Source of the DNA: Quercus robur
Lineage: Eukaryota; Streptophyta; Magnoliopsida; Fagales; Fagaceae
DNA length: 64,000 nt
Assembly: GCF_932294415.1 (NCBI RefSeq)
Contig: NC_065536.1
Span: forward strand, 3,038,001-3,102,000
Direction of reading: 5' to 3'
Shown here: positions 14,611-26,259 of the stretch, one piece after another
How the letters are laid out: the number at the start of each line of letters is the position of its first letter
Position numbering within the stretch: the stretch's first letter is position 1
Notes under the pieces: model-generated
Database searches by the model: none
The model's input: only the letters and a program-made list of their open reading frames with translations
What the model was told of the DNA's origin: nothing
Program-made: the position numbers and the translations under genes

Positions 14611-15247
14611 TGGTTAAATTGGAGCATAATATAGCCTTGAGTCCTGACAATGGTGCAATTGTACATGGTTTGTGGACTTAGAGATAAAATGCCTTTGTGC
14701 TCTCTTAACATTAGCTAACCAATAAATTAACCAATAAAGTTTTTTTTCTTTTCATTATAATCTATTAATTAAGCTCAAATATTAATCAATAAATAAAATA
14801 ATATTTTTTTAATCAAATGAAAAACAAGAAAAGAGGGAGAAAGAGAAATGTTATGGTTCCAAAATTTTTTACAACATTTTTACAATAAATCTTTAGTGGC
14901 AGGTTGTTAGTTGTTACTGGTTATTATTGGTGTATAAAAAAGTAATTTTAGTTGTGGGTTCCAATCAAAACGAGTAATAACTTAACCCTTAAGATTTGTT
15001 GTGAAAATGTTGTGAATGTAGCATTTCTAAAAAAACAATAAAAAGAGTAATACACAAAAATTTTCTTTACATTTTTCACAACAATTGAGTTAATAAACTT
15101 TTACTAGTTCCTATCTGGGTCTATTACTAACATTATTTTTTTACTTACCAGTTACCACTGTCAATTTGCCACATATCAACATGTGTGAAAAAAATTTGAC
15201 AAAATTTTATGTGTCTATAGACTTTCTCAACCAAAAAAAAGTTTCTC

Positions 15248-15280
<33 letters not shown>

Positions 15281-16142
15281 CATGGTTTATTTTAAATAGT
15301 AATTTTCCATCTAAAACAAGATAATACAGTTTAAGTAAGATTTTAAATTTTTATATAAAAAAATCATAGTTAAAATATTAAAAAAAAAAAAAAAAACCCA
15401 ATTCATTTTTGCCTTAAGCCTTTAAACGCATCAAGCCACCCTCACACTTAGTAGTTTTGAACTCATGATCTCATATATATCATGAGACTTTAAGAATTGC
15501 TTAGCCAACTCTTGGGGTTGATAGTTACAGTTTAAAATCTATATGGTTTGTTTTGAACTTTGAAATACTAGGAGGTCTAAGTCAAAACCATAGCCTAGAC
15601 TCTAGAATCCTTTTGTATAATTTTTATATTTTAGCTTATTAACTTATTTTATTAACTCAATTGGAACATTTTGATATTTCTAATTAAAATGTCAAGGTTC
15701 AAATCTTCCTCCCCACTGTCAAATTAAAAAAAAAAAAAGTATGATGATACATTATAATTTTTTTTGTATTTTTTCAACTCTAAGCAAATAAATAAATAAA
15801 CTTTTTAGTAAAAAGTAATCCAAACGAACTACTAAACTTTGAATAGGTGTAGACTTGAATTCTACAAATAACCAAATATTATTGAGATAAATATCTATGG
15901 TGTCTCGTCATAATTAGTTGAATGAAATTTAAAATAAGATTAGTCAAAGAGTTTTATAATTCAATGTTATTTTTCTCCGTTCCTTATGAGAAGAATTATG
16001 GTTAGAATTTCCCCTCCATTACTATTGTAAATATTAAATTATTAAAAAATTAAAAATAATGTAAGATGCAGAGTTGAAGATTAATATCCAACAACACCAA
16101 TAAACAACAAAAAATGAGCTATCTGGCTTCAGCATGCTCTTT

Positions 16143-17643
16143 CCCCTTGTGAAGTCTGGCAATCTGCAAACACATTTTTACATAACATTACTAGCAATAG
16201 GAAACCGAATATTTTAAAGTAGTAAATATAAAAGGAGATTAAATTCTATAAAAACGTGGTGTAAAACACATGTTTTACCCCTCCAATCCCAATATGCCAT
16301 ATCATCTTATCATATATTTAAGAATAAACACAATCATACTCAATCAATTCTAATACCCATATATAAATCCAACCAAATTGGAAATTTATCGAGATGTTAT
16401 TAGGTGTGGTAGGATGTATTGAATTTTAAGTAAAATGCTGATATGGCAATCACTTATTGGATGGTGTAAAACATGAGTTTTACACCCCATCCTTATAGAA
16501 TTTAATCTCATATAAAAGATATTGGGTGCTAGCATTTATTCTAACAATGATATTAGAAAAAGAGATAATGAATGATCCTACTTCAAGATGCTTCATTAAT
16601 GGTCAAAGCTGCAATCAATTTTTTAGGTTATAGCCTAACCACATTAGTGCATAAGGGCAATCAGAGCTGGAACATAGAGGTGTACATGTCAATAATAACA
16701 ATTTTTTGCTCTATGTTTTCATATAACTATCACATTTCATGGCTTCAAACCAAACCTACAAACATGACACACTTATGTGATAGTGTGTTTGCTAAAAGCT
16801 TCTGAAGAAAGGTTTTTCTTTAATGGGTATGAATCATATGAAGCACACTCAATCGAAATCAAGAGAAACAAAAAACATGTATATGTAAGCTTTTGAACAC
16901 ATATAACTACAACAACAGATTCCCTGAAGTTACAAAAGCACTCATAACTAGTTGCACCCAAATTAGCATTTCTTTCCAAATCTTTGAAACTGTGCATAAG
17001 TACAAGAAATTTAACTTTTAATCCAAATGCTTTTGTTGAAATTTAGAAGTGACTACTCATTGTTTATTAAAAATATATATATTTGCATTATCTTCAGCAT
17101 GCAATAATAACGTTCACAGTGCTGAAACAAAGGAAAAAGGTTTATGAGGAAAAACATAATGCATAGACAGCAATCATGACAAGCAAGGCACCTGATATAT
17201 CCACAGATTGATTTGTTGATATACTTCCTCTACTACTGGTCCACGCAGAATGGTCAAAGCAACTTGAAACTTTTAACAGCTTTAAATTGAGATTACCATG
17301 ATTAGTAGTTCTCCATGGAGAATAAATATCAAAAGGCATCACGCACCTGTTCTTCATGCGTCATGGGAAATTTGCCATTTGGATGGAAGACATATGCCCC
17401 AGAAATCTGAAAAATAACTTGAAAAGGATAATTCAACAACTCTGTCAACGTTTAAGTCATGCAATTTCAGAACATAAATAAAAGAGAGGTTGAGAGAGAT
17501 ATGTAACACAAGATGAACTTAAGTGTACCTGAGGATTAATTTGTCACTTCCATTATATCCAGAGTAATAACTGTAAGATTGTTCAACTGATTTGTCAACC
17601 TTCAAAGGTTATGACTAAGTGCATTGGCTGAATCATTCATTTT

Positions 17644-17691
<48 letters not shown>

Positions 17692-17935
17692 GTATATATT
17701 TTCTTTTGGGGATGGGGAGGGCAAAAGGGGTAAGCAAAATGAACTTATTATAAAATGCAGCAACAAGAAAAACATTAATTTCACTTTTGATCATAGTTAA
17801 GAAAACAAAATTTTGAAAAAAATTCATGGAGATAGAAAATGTAAGCATAAATTTCAAGTAACAAGTGACTATAGAACTTTCAGGCGCATTGCATACCAAG
17901 CTTTTGCTATTAACAAAATTAGCCACGAACCTGCG
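16143..17935 (-). pseudogene. Alpha-mannosidase (GH38) pseudogene fragment, copy 2
   Basis: Vacuolar or lysosomal-type alpha-mannosidases trim N-glycans. On the minus strand, exons of the C-terminal half appear in order. They are part of one ending NSKSLVC (about 17880-17935, cut off at its 5' side), YYSGYNGSDK (about 17530-17575), ISGAYVFHPNGKFPM (17347-17406, with good AG and GT sites), VALTILRGPVVEEVYQQIN (about 17192-17275), and RLHKGKEHAEA then TAG (about 16143-16185). The N-terminal catalytic domain and the extreme C-terminus are missing. The short tandem exon YYSGYNGSDK is disrupted relative to the family pattern. This is a dead fragment created by duplication of the longer copy at 33905-39584. 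Confidence 0.8.
17649..17690. repeat. 42-base poly(T) tract
   Basis: An uninterrupted T run in an intron of the GH38 fragment. The paralogous site near 36560-36610 is T-rich but interrupted by A, so the run has expanded or been homogenised here. Confidence 0.95.
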
Positions 17936-17940
17936 CATTG

Positions 17941-20494
17941 CACGTGATTAGGGTGGTCTCATTAAATTTATATTTTACAATTTGGACTAATTTAGTAGAG
18001 AATAATATATTTCATTATCATATTTTTATTTATTATAGGAAAAATAAAAAATGTAATATAGGAACAATCATAAATCATAAATATAAATTTGAAAAATCAT
18101 ATTTTCATTTATTATAGGAATAGTCATAAATCATAAATATAAAATTTGTTATAACAAAATGAAAACAATACAGTTTTTCTCAAAAATTCAAAAGGTAAGT
18201 TAACGAAAATATTTATTTTTTAATAAAATTTATTTATAACATTTTGTGAATCTTTAAAAAGAATATAAAATTTAGTAATTATTCTTTTAGTTTTAAACAA
18301 ATTTTCTCAAACCCTATTTTTTCTACGCTACAATGCAAAACACCAAAAAATGTAACTAAAAAACTAATAAAACTTAACAATGATTAGATGGACCAATTAG
18401 GAAAACAATTTGTTGTTGATAATCTATTAAGGTTATTTTCATTGTAGAAATTGCAATTTCCTCCACCCAAAACTTATTATCAAATAAACAATTATTAGCA
18501 AAATCTAAGAATTAAATTTCTCTATATGTATTGTTATAAAATAATAATAATAATTAAAATACAATTGAAAAAGCTAAAGCATGTCATCCATTCAATTATT
18601 TTCGTTTGACTAACTTATGTTTTTTTTGTTTTTTTGTTTTTTTTTTTGTTTTTTTTTTGTTTTTTGTTTTTTGCTTTTTTTTTTTTTATTTTTATTTTTT
18701 TTTTCTGAATAAATGATATTATAGAGTACTTCTAATACAACGATTAAAAGTATTTTATCCACCTCAAAGGATAACAAAAATTAGTAAAGTCTCATAGTTT
18801 AACATTTAAATTGATAACTATAGAAAATCAAATTCTAACTTGCAAAACAACTAATTATTAACCCAAATTATATCAATAAAGAAAAAAAATTACTTGTAAT
18901 TGGAAATTGGAATACCAAACTACCTAAATACGCAAAAAAAGTCGATATAAATTTACCAAAAAGATAAACAAATATGATGTGACAATTAAATCAACAATAA
19001 CAAAAAGAACCATTAGTAGAAAAAAAAGTGATTGAAACAATAAAAAAAAAAATTCACCAAAAGAGAAGCAAAATTGGAGAAAGAGAGAGACTATTAACCT
19101 TTTTATCGTGAACAACTTGGAAGGAATAGAGGAGAGAGTTGGAAATGAGTAAGTAGAAATTTATATGAAAATTATGATGTGAGATGAAGGGTGGAAGTAG
19201 ATGAAAGGTTGAACAAATTGAAACTATAGAATTTAAGAAGATATGAAGGAAATATTTTTTTTTTAAAATCTAAAAGGAATCAAATGAAAATGAAAAAATA
19301 AAAATAATATTTGGAGGGAATGAAAGATTGAACTAATAAGACAATGGCTGAAGAAGATGAAAAGTTTGGCTAAGTAAGAATTGCCAAAAAAAGAAAAAGA
19401 AAAAAAGATGCTAAAGATGTAGTGCATAAAGAGCTTTAAAAAATTTATTACAAAACTTCCATTATTATATTTGGTATGAATATGTATAGACATTGCTTTT
19501 GTTTTTGGTTTTTTAGTTACAAAAATTTCATTATTTAGATTTAAACATCTAAATTAAAGTAGATGAATATGGAAAGACAAAATTATATGTAATGTTAAAA
19601 CCACCTAAGATGAATGTGTCAACTGTCAAGTCTATAATCTATTTATATATATAAAATTTTTTAAAAATAATAAAAAATAATTTCTAAATTAAAGTAGATG
19701 AATATGTAAAGAGAAAATTATATGTAATGTTAAAACTGCTCAAAATGAATTCGTAAAGTTAATAATCTAATTACAATTTTAAAAAAAGGAATAAAGAATA
19801 AATAAGAAAAATAATAATTATGTTGTCAATGATGTAGCGATGAAGTGGTGCAACAGAAGCTCGGCAGTAATAAATACTATGGTTTAACTTTTCCAAACAA
19901 GTATATTAATTATTATAACTAATTTTTAAATGATTTAAAATCACACAAAATCATCATTTACATAAGTAAATTCCCCCGCCATTTGTATCTACTTTGAAAG
20001 GTTTTGAAGGTGTGATAAAATATTAAATTGCAATGTTTTATTTATTTATTTGCTATTTGAGAAACAATATCAGGTCAAAATTCATGCCCACCATATGTAA
20101 AACAGACAATTTGTTGTAAATCTTAAACCTTTTATAAACATCACAAACGTTTATAAAAATTATATTATCTCCATATTATTTCTAAACTTACAACATATTC
20201 AACACATTTGCTAAATCATGCAGGATGATAAATGACCTTCCTGTACAATTTTTTGGAGCAATATACAATTCTGCACAAAAACAAAAGAATAAGAAAATTG
20301 CAAAAAAAAAAAAAAAAAAAAAATTAAAAAAAGGACTAAAATAAACAAAAATAGTGCAACATATAAATAAATAAACAAAATATTTCATAATAAAAACATG
20401 ATAAAATATTCTATCACACCTCCAAAAACCTTCAAAGTAGATGTATTTGTATTTAAATTGAATATAAATAGTTATATATAAACCCCCATGATAC
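17941..20494. other. AT-rich intergenic DNA with inverted and direct repeats
   Basis: No gene is visible. The join at 17936 with GCGCATTGCACGTGATTAGG looks like the end of an inserted repeat. T-rich simple sequence fills 18619-18706. Two diverged direct copies sharing AAATTAAAGTAGATGAATATG lie at about 19548-19632 and 19684-19772. An inverted pair sits at about 19990-20032 and 20402-20446 (TCTACTTTGAAAGGTTTTGA and its complement), a foldback with about 45-base arms. Minus-strand open frames here are low-complexity Phe/Leu runs, not genes. Confidence 0.5.
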
Positions 20495-20499
20495 CTAAT

Positions 20500-21258
20500 T
20501 GTAGGGACACAGAATCTTTAACGGCCCGACATCGACGTTGGGCTCGCACACGGAAGGTCCCTCACAATAATATTTGTAGAGAGTGGGCTTGAAAGGCCAG
20601 CGTTGGAGCACGGGGCGACATTTCGGGCCGGACTACAGGTGAACCGATATGAGATGGAGCTTTGGGCTGGATATTCAGGCCCATCAATCTTGTATCTAGG
20701 AGGATTCGGCTCCTCGGATCATGTCCGAGGAGCGTTGGTGCTGTCCCCGGTTACCCGTCGGAGGGTGTTTATGTGGGGTCCGTTGTGTATTATCCAGACA
20801 TTCTCCTTCATCAAGTCTTTCTCGAGAAGCTAGATGGGAGAGACCCCTTTTTTGGTCACATAACATTCTCTTTTATATTACCCTACGTTCGTCGTCTTTC
20901 GTCCACGTGTAGGGTCGATCTTTCCAGGGCAGATATCTGTCCCATCAGTCTAATCCCTGAATTGTGGGGGATGATCCATAAAGCCTAAAAATCCGGCTCT
21001 GTCTGGGGCGATGTCATGTCAATGAGGGGTATTAAGGACTTATTTACGTGAGATATTTTCTGATCTTTCAGGTTTGCCTGTATCCCATTCTCGTCCATGG
21101 GGTTCTGAACTTTCCGAGGACTGAGCGGTCCTCGGACGTATCCTTGAACCACATCGGGCTCACTATTTTTGGGCTTGGGCCCTGGCCTCCTTTAGTCTGG
21201 GGACTTGTGGACTCCCCATAAGTGAGCGAGCCGGGCCCATTGACTATTGGGCCCCACA
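20500..21258 (-). repeat. TE1 LTR (3' LTR in element orientation)
   Basis: 759 bases from TGTAGGGACACAG to GGGCCCCACA on the plus strand. It contains the word TCCGAGGA/TCCTCGGA several times (for example around 20712-20730 and 21114-21138), the same word that forms the core of the internal minisatellites. Confidence 0.95.
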
Positions 21259-21276
21259 ATAGCCCCTCAAAACCCT
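21259..21276 (-). other. TE1 polypurine tract
   Basis: Read on the minus strand this is GGGTTTTGAGGGGCTAT, directly upstream of the TGTGGGGCC start of the LTR. It is the expected plus-strand primer for an element lying on the minus strand. Confidence 0.75.
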
Positions 21277-21594
21277 GCTGTCCAACGTATTGGTTGGGGA
21301 GATGGGTTTTGGTAATTCCGAGCCTTAACTGCGGCTCATTTAATTCGGCCCTTGGTCAACGTTGGTGACTCTTCACCTCCACGAGGGCTGCGCCGGTCTA
21401 CGAGCCGTTTTTTCTGGATTTATGTACGTTGCCGTTATGCCGCGTGGTTATCTGCAACGTGCCTTTAATTTCTTTCCATTTACGAGACCTTCTAGGCGTA
21501 ACGGTCGATGATGGTGTGGGAGAACGAAGCGGCGCGTTATTCTCTGGATTTCCCTGGGGATCTGAATGTGTCACATACCCTATCCTTCGTCCCC

Positions 21595-21603
21595 TATATA
21601 AAG
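21595..21603 (+). promoter_or_regulatory. TATA box antisense to TE1
   Basis: TATATAAAG lies in a GC-richer context (CGTCCCCTATATAAAGAGAG) on the strand opposite to the element. A pyrimidine-rich leader follows, and an AATAAAA signal occurs at 22296-22302. Together they outline a possible 0.7-kb antisense transcription unit. Confidence 0.45.
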
Positions 21604-21717
21604 AGAGAAAACAGAGGGTGACCTTTTCATATCCGAATCCCTCACGTTCTTCCCAGAATCCACTTCCTCCATCCGGTTACTCCCTATTCAATAATACTCA
21701 TCTCCTAGTAATCCATC

Positions 21718-22056
21718 ATGAACAAATTCTTCCCTCCCCAGAAACGCCATGTCCCAACAAAACTCGAGATGGCTCGGTCTGGGCAAGGATGGCAGAGACT
21801 TAAGACTTGCCTCCCCATTCTTTTAGCCAAAATCCGAAGCAGGGACTCGTCACACCCCATTTCTGGTGTGACTGAGTCGAAAACTTCCCTTGTCATCTCC
21901 ATCTGCTCTCTCACGAGCATACCTAATAAGGCTCCCCTTCTCCCTCTTTTGCTCCTTTTACTTTCTTTTCATTGCTTCACTCTTCTTCTCCTCCTTCCCG
22001 CTCATGTCCTCCATCTTCTTTTTCCCTTGCATTCTTCAGTAACAAGAGCTTGCTGA
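21718..22056 (+). CDS. Hypothetical antisense ORF in TE1 (112 aa)
   Basis: The first ATG about 115 bases after the TATA box opens a 112-codon frame: MNKFFPPQKRHV, then basic sequence with LLAKIRSRDS, ending in a Leu-rich low-complexity tail. A diverged second version of the first part exists at 23546-23791 in the same element (PPPQKRRV ... LLVKIRSR). That makes the pair of segments more interesting than a random frame. No family is recognised. Conservation between the two copies is only partial, so coding status is uncertain. It might equally be a decayed extra gene of the kind Tat-lineage elements carry. Confidence 0.25.
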   Translation: MNKFFPPQKRHVPTKLEMARSGQGWQRLKTCLPILLAKIRSRDSSHPISGVTESKTSLVISICSLTSIPNKAPLLPLLLLLLSFHCFTLLLLLPAHVLHLLFPLHSSVTRAC

Positions 22057-22295
22057 AGTGCTTCCATGTCTTCCAATTCTTCTTCCTTCTCCTTCATTAT
22101 TTTTGTATAAGGATCTTCTCCTGATATGAGCAGTACTGAGGCATAGATTTCAGAAAAACCTTGAAGACGAATTCAGAAGACACCTGATGGTTTATTTACT
22201 TGTATTACGGATATTGTTATTGTTGTAGTAGTTCATTTTTTGTATAGGCTTGTTTAAGCCCTTCCTTGTACGTTGTAACAATTTTTTCATATTAA

Positions 22296-22302
22296 TAAAA
22301 GT
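22296..22302 (+). terminator. Poly(A) signal antisense to TE1
   Basis: AATAAAA, preceded by T-rich and TTGTA-type sequence (22200-22290) that resembles a plant 3' end. It fits the antisense unit beginning at 21595. Confidence 0.35.
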
Positions 22303-22697
22303 TATTGTTATTCTATTTCTTATGTCTTGTTTATATGTTTTAACAAATGTGAAAGCGCTGCTCGGCATAATAGTATAGCATTTGAATCAATAATAATTAA
22401 GGCCAAAGTAATCGTTGATAAAAAGATGCCACGATAACTTTAACAAAATTACTGTTCAACATAACAATCCGATCAGTGAAGAATGAGACTTATCTTAAAG
22501 TTTGCCGTGATGGGTATTAGATGCTTCGATAAGATGTAAGAAGTAGCTATCCGAGGACGTGTTACCCACCGGATGGATGGCCTCTTCAGGTTAACGATCA
22601 TCAGGTTGTTCTGCCATCTCCATGATACGCAAGACTTAACCCTTTTCAGTATTTAAGCCGAGAAATTTCTTCATTCGGGCAGTTGATTTCCTAAGAA

Positions 22698-23165
22698 GCC
22701 TGAGTCCGAGGACCATGCAAGCCTTAGGTTCTGTCCAAGGCCAATGTTTGCATCAGTACTCGGTTTTCCCTTTTAGCTTGAGTCCGAGGACCATGCAAGC
22801 CTTAGGTTCTGTCCAAGGCCAATGTCTGCATCAGTACTCGGTTTTCTCTTTTAGCTTGAGTCCGAGGACCATGCAAGCCTTAGGTTCTGTCCAAGGCCAA
22901 TGTCTGCATCAGTACTTGGTTTTCCCTTTTAGCTTGAGTCCGAGGACCATGCAAGCCTTAGGTTCTGTCCAAGGCCAATGTCTGCATCAGTACTTGGTTT
23001 TCCCTTTTAGCTTGAGTCCGAGGACCATGCAAGCCTTAGGTTCTGTCCAAGGCCAATGTCTGCATCAGTACTTGGTTTTCCCTTTTAGCTTGAGTCCGAG
23101 GACCATGCAAGCCTTAGGTTCTGTCCAAGGCCAATGTCTGCATCAGTACTCGGTTTTCCCTTTCA
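22698..23165. repeat. TE1 minisatellite 1, 78-bp unit, 6 copies
   Basis: Six nearly identical 78-bp units with the core GTCCGAGGACCATGCAAGCC, then TTAGGTTCTGTCCAAGGCC and TCAGTACTCGGTTTTCCC. Because 78 is divisible by three, the plus strand stays open as a repeated 26-residue phrase. That is a by-product of the unit length, not evidence for a protein. Confidence 0.95.
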
Positions 23166-23466
23166 TTAGGCGTTTCTTGAGGTGCCGAACAGGGTGTCCC
23201 TGGGCCTCCACGCAAAGCGGGCCTGGGCCGCGAATCCAATGGACCCGCAGATTAAGAGATATTTCTGCAGCCTCTGGCCATGCGGTACTTCACTGACGTC
23301 CCAAGGATCGAGGCGCGCCTTTACGAGGCCCCTCGAGTCTCTTAGCTGCAGTTGACGTTGGAAGTTGAGCCAAGACCACTTTGTCAGCAGTGCTCCTTGG
23401 GACGCCGCGTGAGTTGACTGCCATCATCTTGTCTTTTCAAATAAATAGGAGGGAGAAAAGGTTGCT

Positions 23467-23791
23467 TTATATATATACACCCCTCCTTTTGGTTTTCTCT
23501 TACATCACGCCTTCCATATCCGGAGTCCTCCTTTCTTGGCATAACATGTTGAAAGCGAGGGTTGGGAATAAAGAACTTCCTCCGCCGCAGAAGCGCCGTG
23601 TCTTCATGAGGCTTACAACAGTAAGGTATGGGCACAGGAAGCACAAGTTCAAAGGAGTACTCCATCTCCACCGAGAGGGAAAGGAATTTTCCCCTCTTTT
23701 AGTCAAAATCCGAAGCAGGTTCTGCCCATGCCAGGGTTCCGGTGCGGCAGAAGAAGGATTTTTCCCCCTCAGCGCCTCTGCTTTGCGGTAG
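23467..23791 (+). other. Second antisense promoter/ORF-like segment in TE1
   Basis: TTTATATATATA at about 23467, then CACCCCTCC and a leader, then a frame from about 23546 reading NKELPPPQKRRVFMRL and later FSPLLVKIRSRFCPC. Layout and phrases parallel 21595-22056, so the segment seems to have been duplicated and diverged inside the element. No recognised function. Confidence 0.35.
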
Positions 23792-24379
23792 GCGTATATT
23801 TAGAGAGAGCCCCACCACCTCCAACTCCCTACACCTTTTCTTCAACGGTGTCAGGTTTAAGTTGGGTCTCTTTGGCTGCCTGGGTTATGGGCAGGTAAGT
23901 GTGCGGGGGAAGGATAAGGTCTCGCGGCTGTAGCCAACCTCTCCTCCGACATACCTCCTCGGCTTTCTCCAGCTTTCTTGTATTTTTCTTTTTCTTGCTT
24001 GTGTAGTAGGCTTCGACGTAGGCTGATTCCAGCTTTTCATTGTACGCTGTACTATCTTCTTCATAATAGTAATGGAAATTTCTTCAACTGTTTTGAGCAC
24101 CGTTTCTTTGACAACACTGTTTCTTGAATGGGTGTGCCCTATGTGTGCGTTTCTTCGAGAGTATTTAGAGCCGAATAGCTTGAAGCATAATTCAACTAAC
24201 TCCAATTTATCAACACTACCAGGCATTACGTCGATAATTCATAATAAATCAAACTTAAGGAAACTAACCGAGATATCAATTGGATATTCTGTGATGAGCG
24301 CACGAAATTGTCCAAGGCTGATGATTTCTAAGCAATCCATCTGAGCAATCGACTGGGATATAGGGGACTCCGATGACGC

Positions 24380-25220
24380 TTTCTTGTATTTGGTTTCCCC
24401 ATAGGAAGATGTCTTCTTTGTACTTGGTTTCCCCATAGGCTTGGGTCCGAGGACCATGCAAGGCCTTGGTTCTGTCCATTACTTTTAAGATGTCCTCTTT
24501 TGTACTTGGTTTCCCCATAGGCTTGGGTCCGAGGACCACGCAAGGCCTTGGTTCTGTCCATTACTTTTAAGGTCTCTTCTTTGTACTTGGTTTCCCCATA
24601 GGCTTGGGTCCGAGGACCATGCAAGGCCTTGGTTCTGTCCATTACTTTTAAGAGTTCTTTTTGTACTTGGTTTCCCCATAGGCTTGGGTCCGAGGACCAT
24701 GCAAGGCCTTGGTTCTGTCCATTACTTTTAAGATGTCCTCTTTTTGTACTTGGTTTCCCCATAGGCTTGGGTCCGAGGACCATGCAAGGCCTTGGTTCTG
24801 TCCATTATTTTAAGGTCTCTTCTTTGTACTTGGTTTCCCCATAGGCTTGGGTCCGAGGACCATGCAAGGCCTTGGTTCTGTCCATTACTTTTAAGAGTTC
24901 TTTTTGTACTTGGTTTCCCCATAGGCTTGGGTCCGAGGACCATGCAAGGCCTTGGTTCTGTCCATTACTTTTAAGATGTCCTCTTTTTGTACTTGGTTTC
25001 CCCATAGGCTTGGGTCCGAGGACCATGCAAGGCCTTGGTTCTGTCCATTACTTTTAAGATGTTATCTTTGTACTTGGTTTCCCCATAGGCTTGGGTCCGA
25101 GGACCATGCAAGGCCTTGGTTCTGTCCATTACTTTTAAGATGTCATCTTTGTACTTGGTTTCCCCATAGGCTTGGGTCGAGGACCATGCAAGGCCTTGGT
25201 TCTGTCCATTACTTTTAAAA
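24380..25220. repeat. TE1 minisatellite 2, about 80-bp unit, 10 copies
   Basis: Ten units of roughly 79-86 bases, each with TACTTGGTTTCCCCATAGG, then CTTGGGTCCGAGGACCATGC, then CTTGGTTCTGTCCATTACTT. Length differences come from the T-rich spacer (ATGTCCTCTTTTTG and variants). The core is clearly related to minisatellite 1 (GTCCGAGGACCATGCAAG shared), so both arrays descend from one unit. Open frames on both strands within it are repeat artefacts. Confidence 0.95.
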
Positions 25221-25480
25221 TGTCATCTTTTTTTTTTTTGGCGTCTTCTCTCTATACCGATTTATCTTTCGAAGGCCAGCCCCTAGGCCAGGGAAGGAGG
25301 AGTAGGTTCGAGGCCCCAAGCCCCTAGAGCTGTCCATTCCGTTGGCAGTGTAAGGCGTAGCCCCCCAACAGAGGCCTACGGCGGAGCAGTAACCGTACGT
25401 CGCCGGGGATGAGAAAAACTCGTGAATCTCCGATTACTGGAGAGCTGACTCATGCGCCACCCGTGCCAACGCGCAAGCCT

Positions 25481-25500
25481 TTCCCACAGACGGCGCCAAT
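25481..25500 (-). other. TE1 primer-binding site
   Basis: On the minus strand, directly after the LTR, the sequence reads TTGGCGCCGTCTGTGGGAA. The first nine or so bases (TGGCGCCGT) would pair with the 3' end of plant tRNA-Asp. The same 20 bases occur at the equivalent place in TE2. Confidence 0.8.
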
Positions 25501-26259
25501 TGTAGGGACACAGAATCTTTAACGGCCCGACATCGACGTTGGGCTCGCACACGGAAGGTCCCTCACAATAATATTTGTAGAGAGTGGGCTTGAAAGGCCA
25601 GCGTTGGAGCACGGGGCGACATTTCGGGCCGGACTACAGGTGAACCGATATGAGATGGAGTTTTGGGCTGGATATTCAGGCCCATCAATCTTGTATCTAG
25701 GAGGATTCGGCTCCTCGGATCATGTCCGAGGAGCGTTGGTGCTGTCCCCGGTTACCCGTCGGAGGGTGTTTATGTGGGGTCCGTCGTGTATTATCCAGAC
25801 ATTCTCCTTCATCAAGTCTTTCTCGAGAAGCTAGATGGGAGAGACCCCTTTTTTGGTCACATAACATTCTCTTTTATATTACCCTACGTTCGTCGTCTTT
25901 CGTCCACGTGTAGGGTCGATCTTTCCAGGGCAGATATCTGTCCCATCAGTCTAATCCCTGAATTGTGGGGGATGATCCATAAAGCCTAAAAATCCGGCTC
26001 TGTCTGGGGCGATGTCATGTCAATGAGGGGTATTAAGGACTTATTTACGTGAGATATTTTTTGATCTTTCAGGTTTGCCTGTATCCCATTCTCGTCCATG
26101 GGGTTCTGGACTTTCCGAGGACTGAGCGGTCCTCGGACGTATCCTTGAACCACATCGGGCTCACTATTTTTGGGCTTGGGCCCTGGCCTCCTTTAGTCTG
26201 GGGACTTGTGGACTCCCCATAAGCGAGCGAGCCGGGCCCATTGACTATTGGGCCCCACA
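25501..26259 (-). repeat. TE1 LTR (5' LTR in element orientation)
   Basis: 759 bases, same ends as the left LTR. By eye it differs from it at about five sites, for example GAGTTTTGG versus GAGCTTTGG and GTCCGTCGTG versus GTCCGTTGTG. Confidence 0.95.

Larger units (their letters stand above)
14617..17935. repeat. Segmental duplication, left copy (partner 32385-36830)
   Basis: From TTGGAGCATAATATAGCC onward the sequence can be followed colinearly in 32385-36830. It includes the poly-A tracts, a tRNA-SINE-like piece (around 15420-15540, reading TTGGCTAAGCAATTC on the minus strand) and the GH38 exons. The right copy is longer because it carries two later insertions (34832-35977 and 36272-36517). 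The left copy ends abruptly near 17935 within a GH38 exon. Confidence 0.85.

Noticed and set aside
17633..17938. 101-codon minus-strand frame ending in a lysine run
   Set aside because: Runs through a GH38 intron and the poly(T) tract; only a small part overlaps real exon sequence in that frame.
18924..20388. Phe/Leu-rich minus-strand frames resembling membrane proteins
   Set aside because: Low-complexity A/T tracts read as Phe and Leu; no ordered helices or start context.
22715..23296. A 193-codon plus-strand frame made of a repeated 26-residue phrase
   Set aside because: It is the translation of a 78-bp minisatellite; the unit length divisible by three keeps the frame open. No start context, homologue or non-repeat domain.
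24239..25218. Many overlapping plus and minus frames repeating LGSEDHARPWFCP or GLAWSSDPSLWGNQ phrases
   Set aside because: Both strands are open across the second TE1 minisatellite; the frames change with unit-length differences, so they are repeat artefacts.
22698..25220. CRISPR-like regularly spaced repeats
   Set aside because: Plant nuclear context, units are contiguous tandem repeats without unique spacers, and they sit inside an LTR element.
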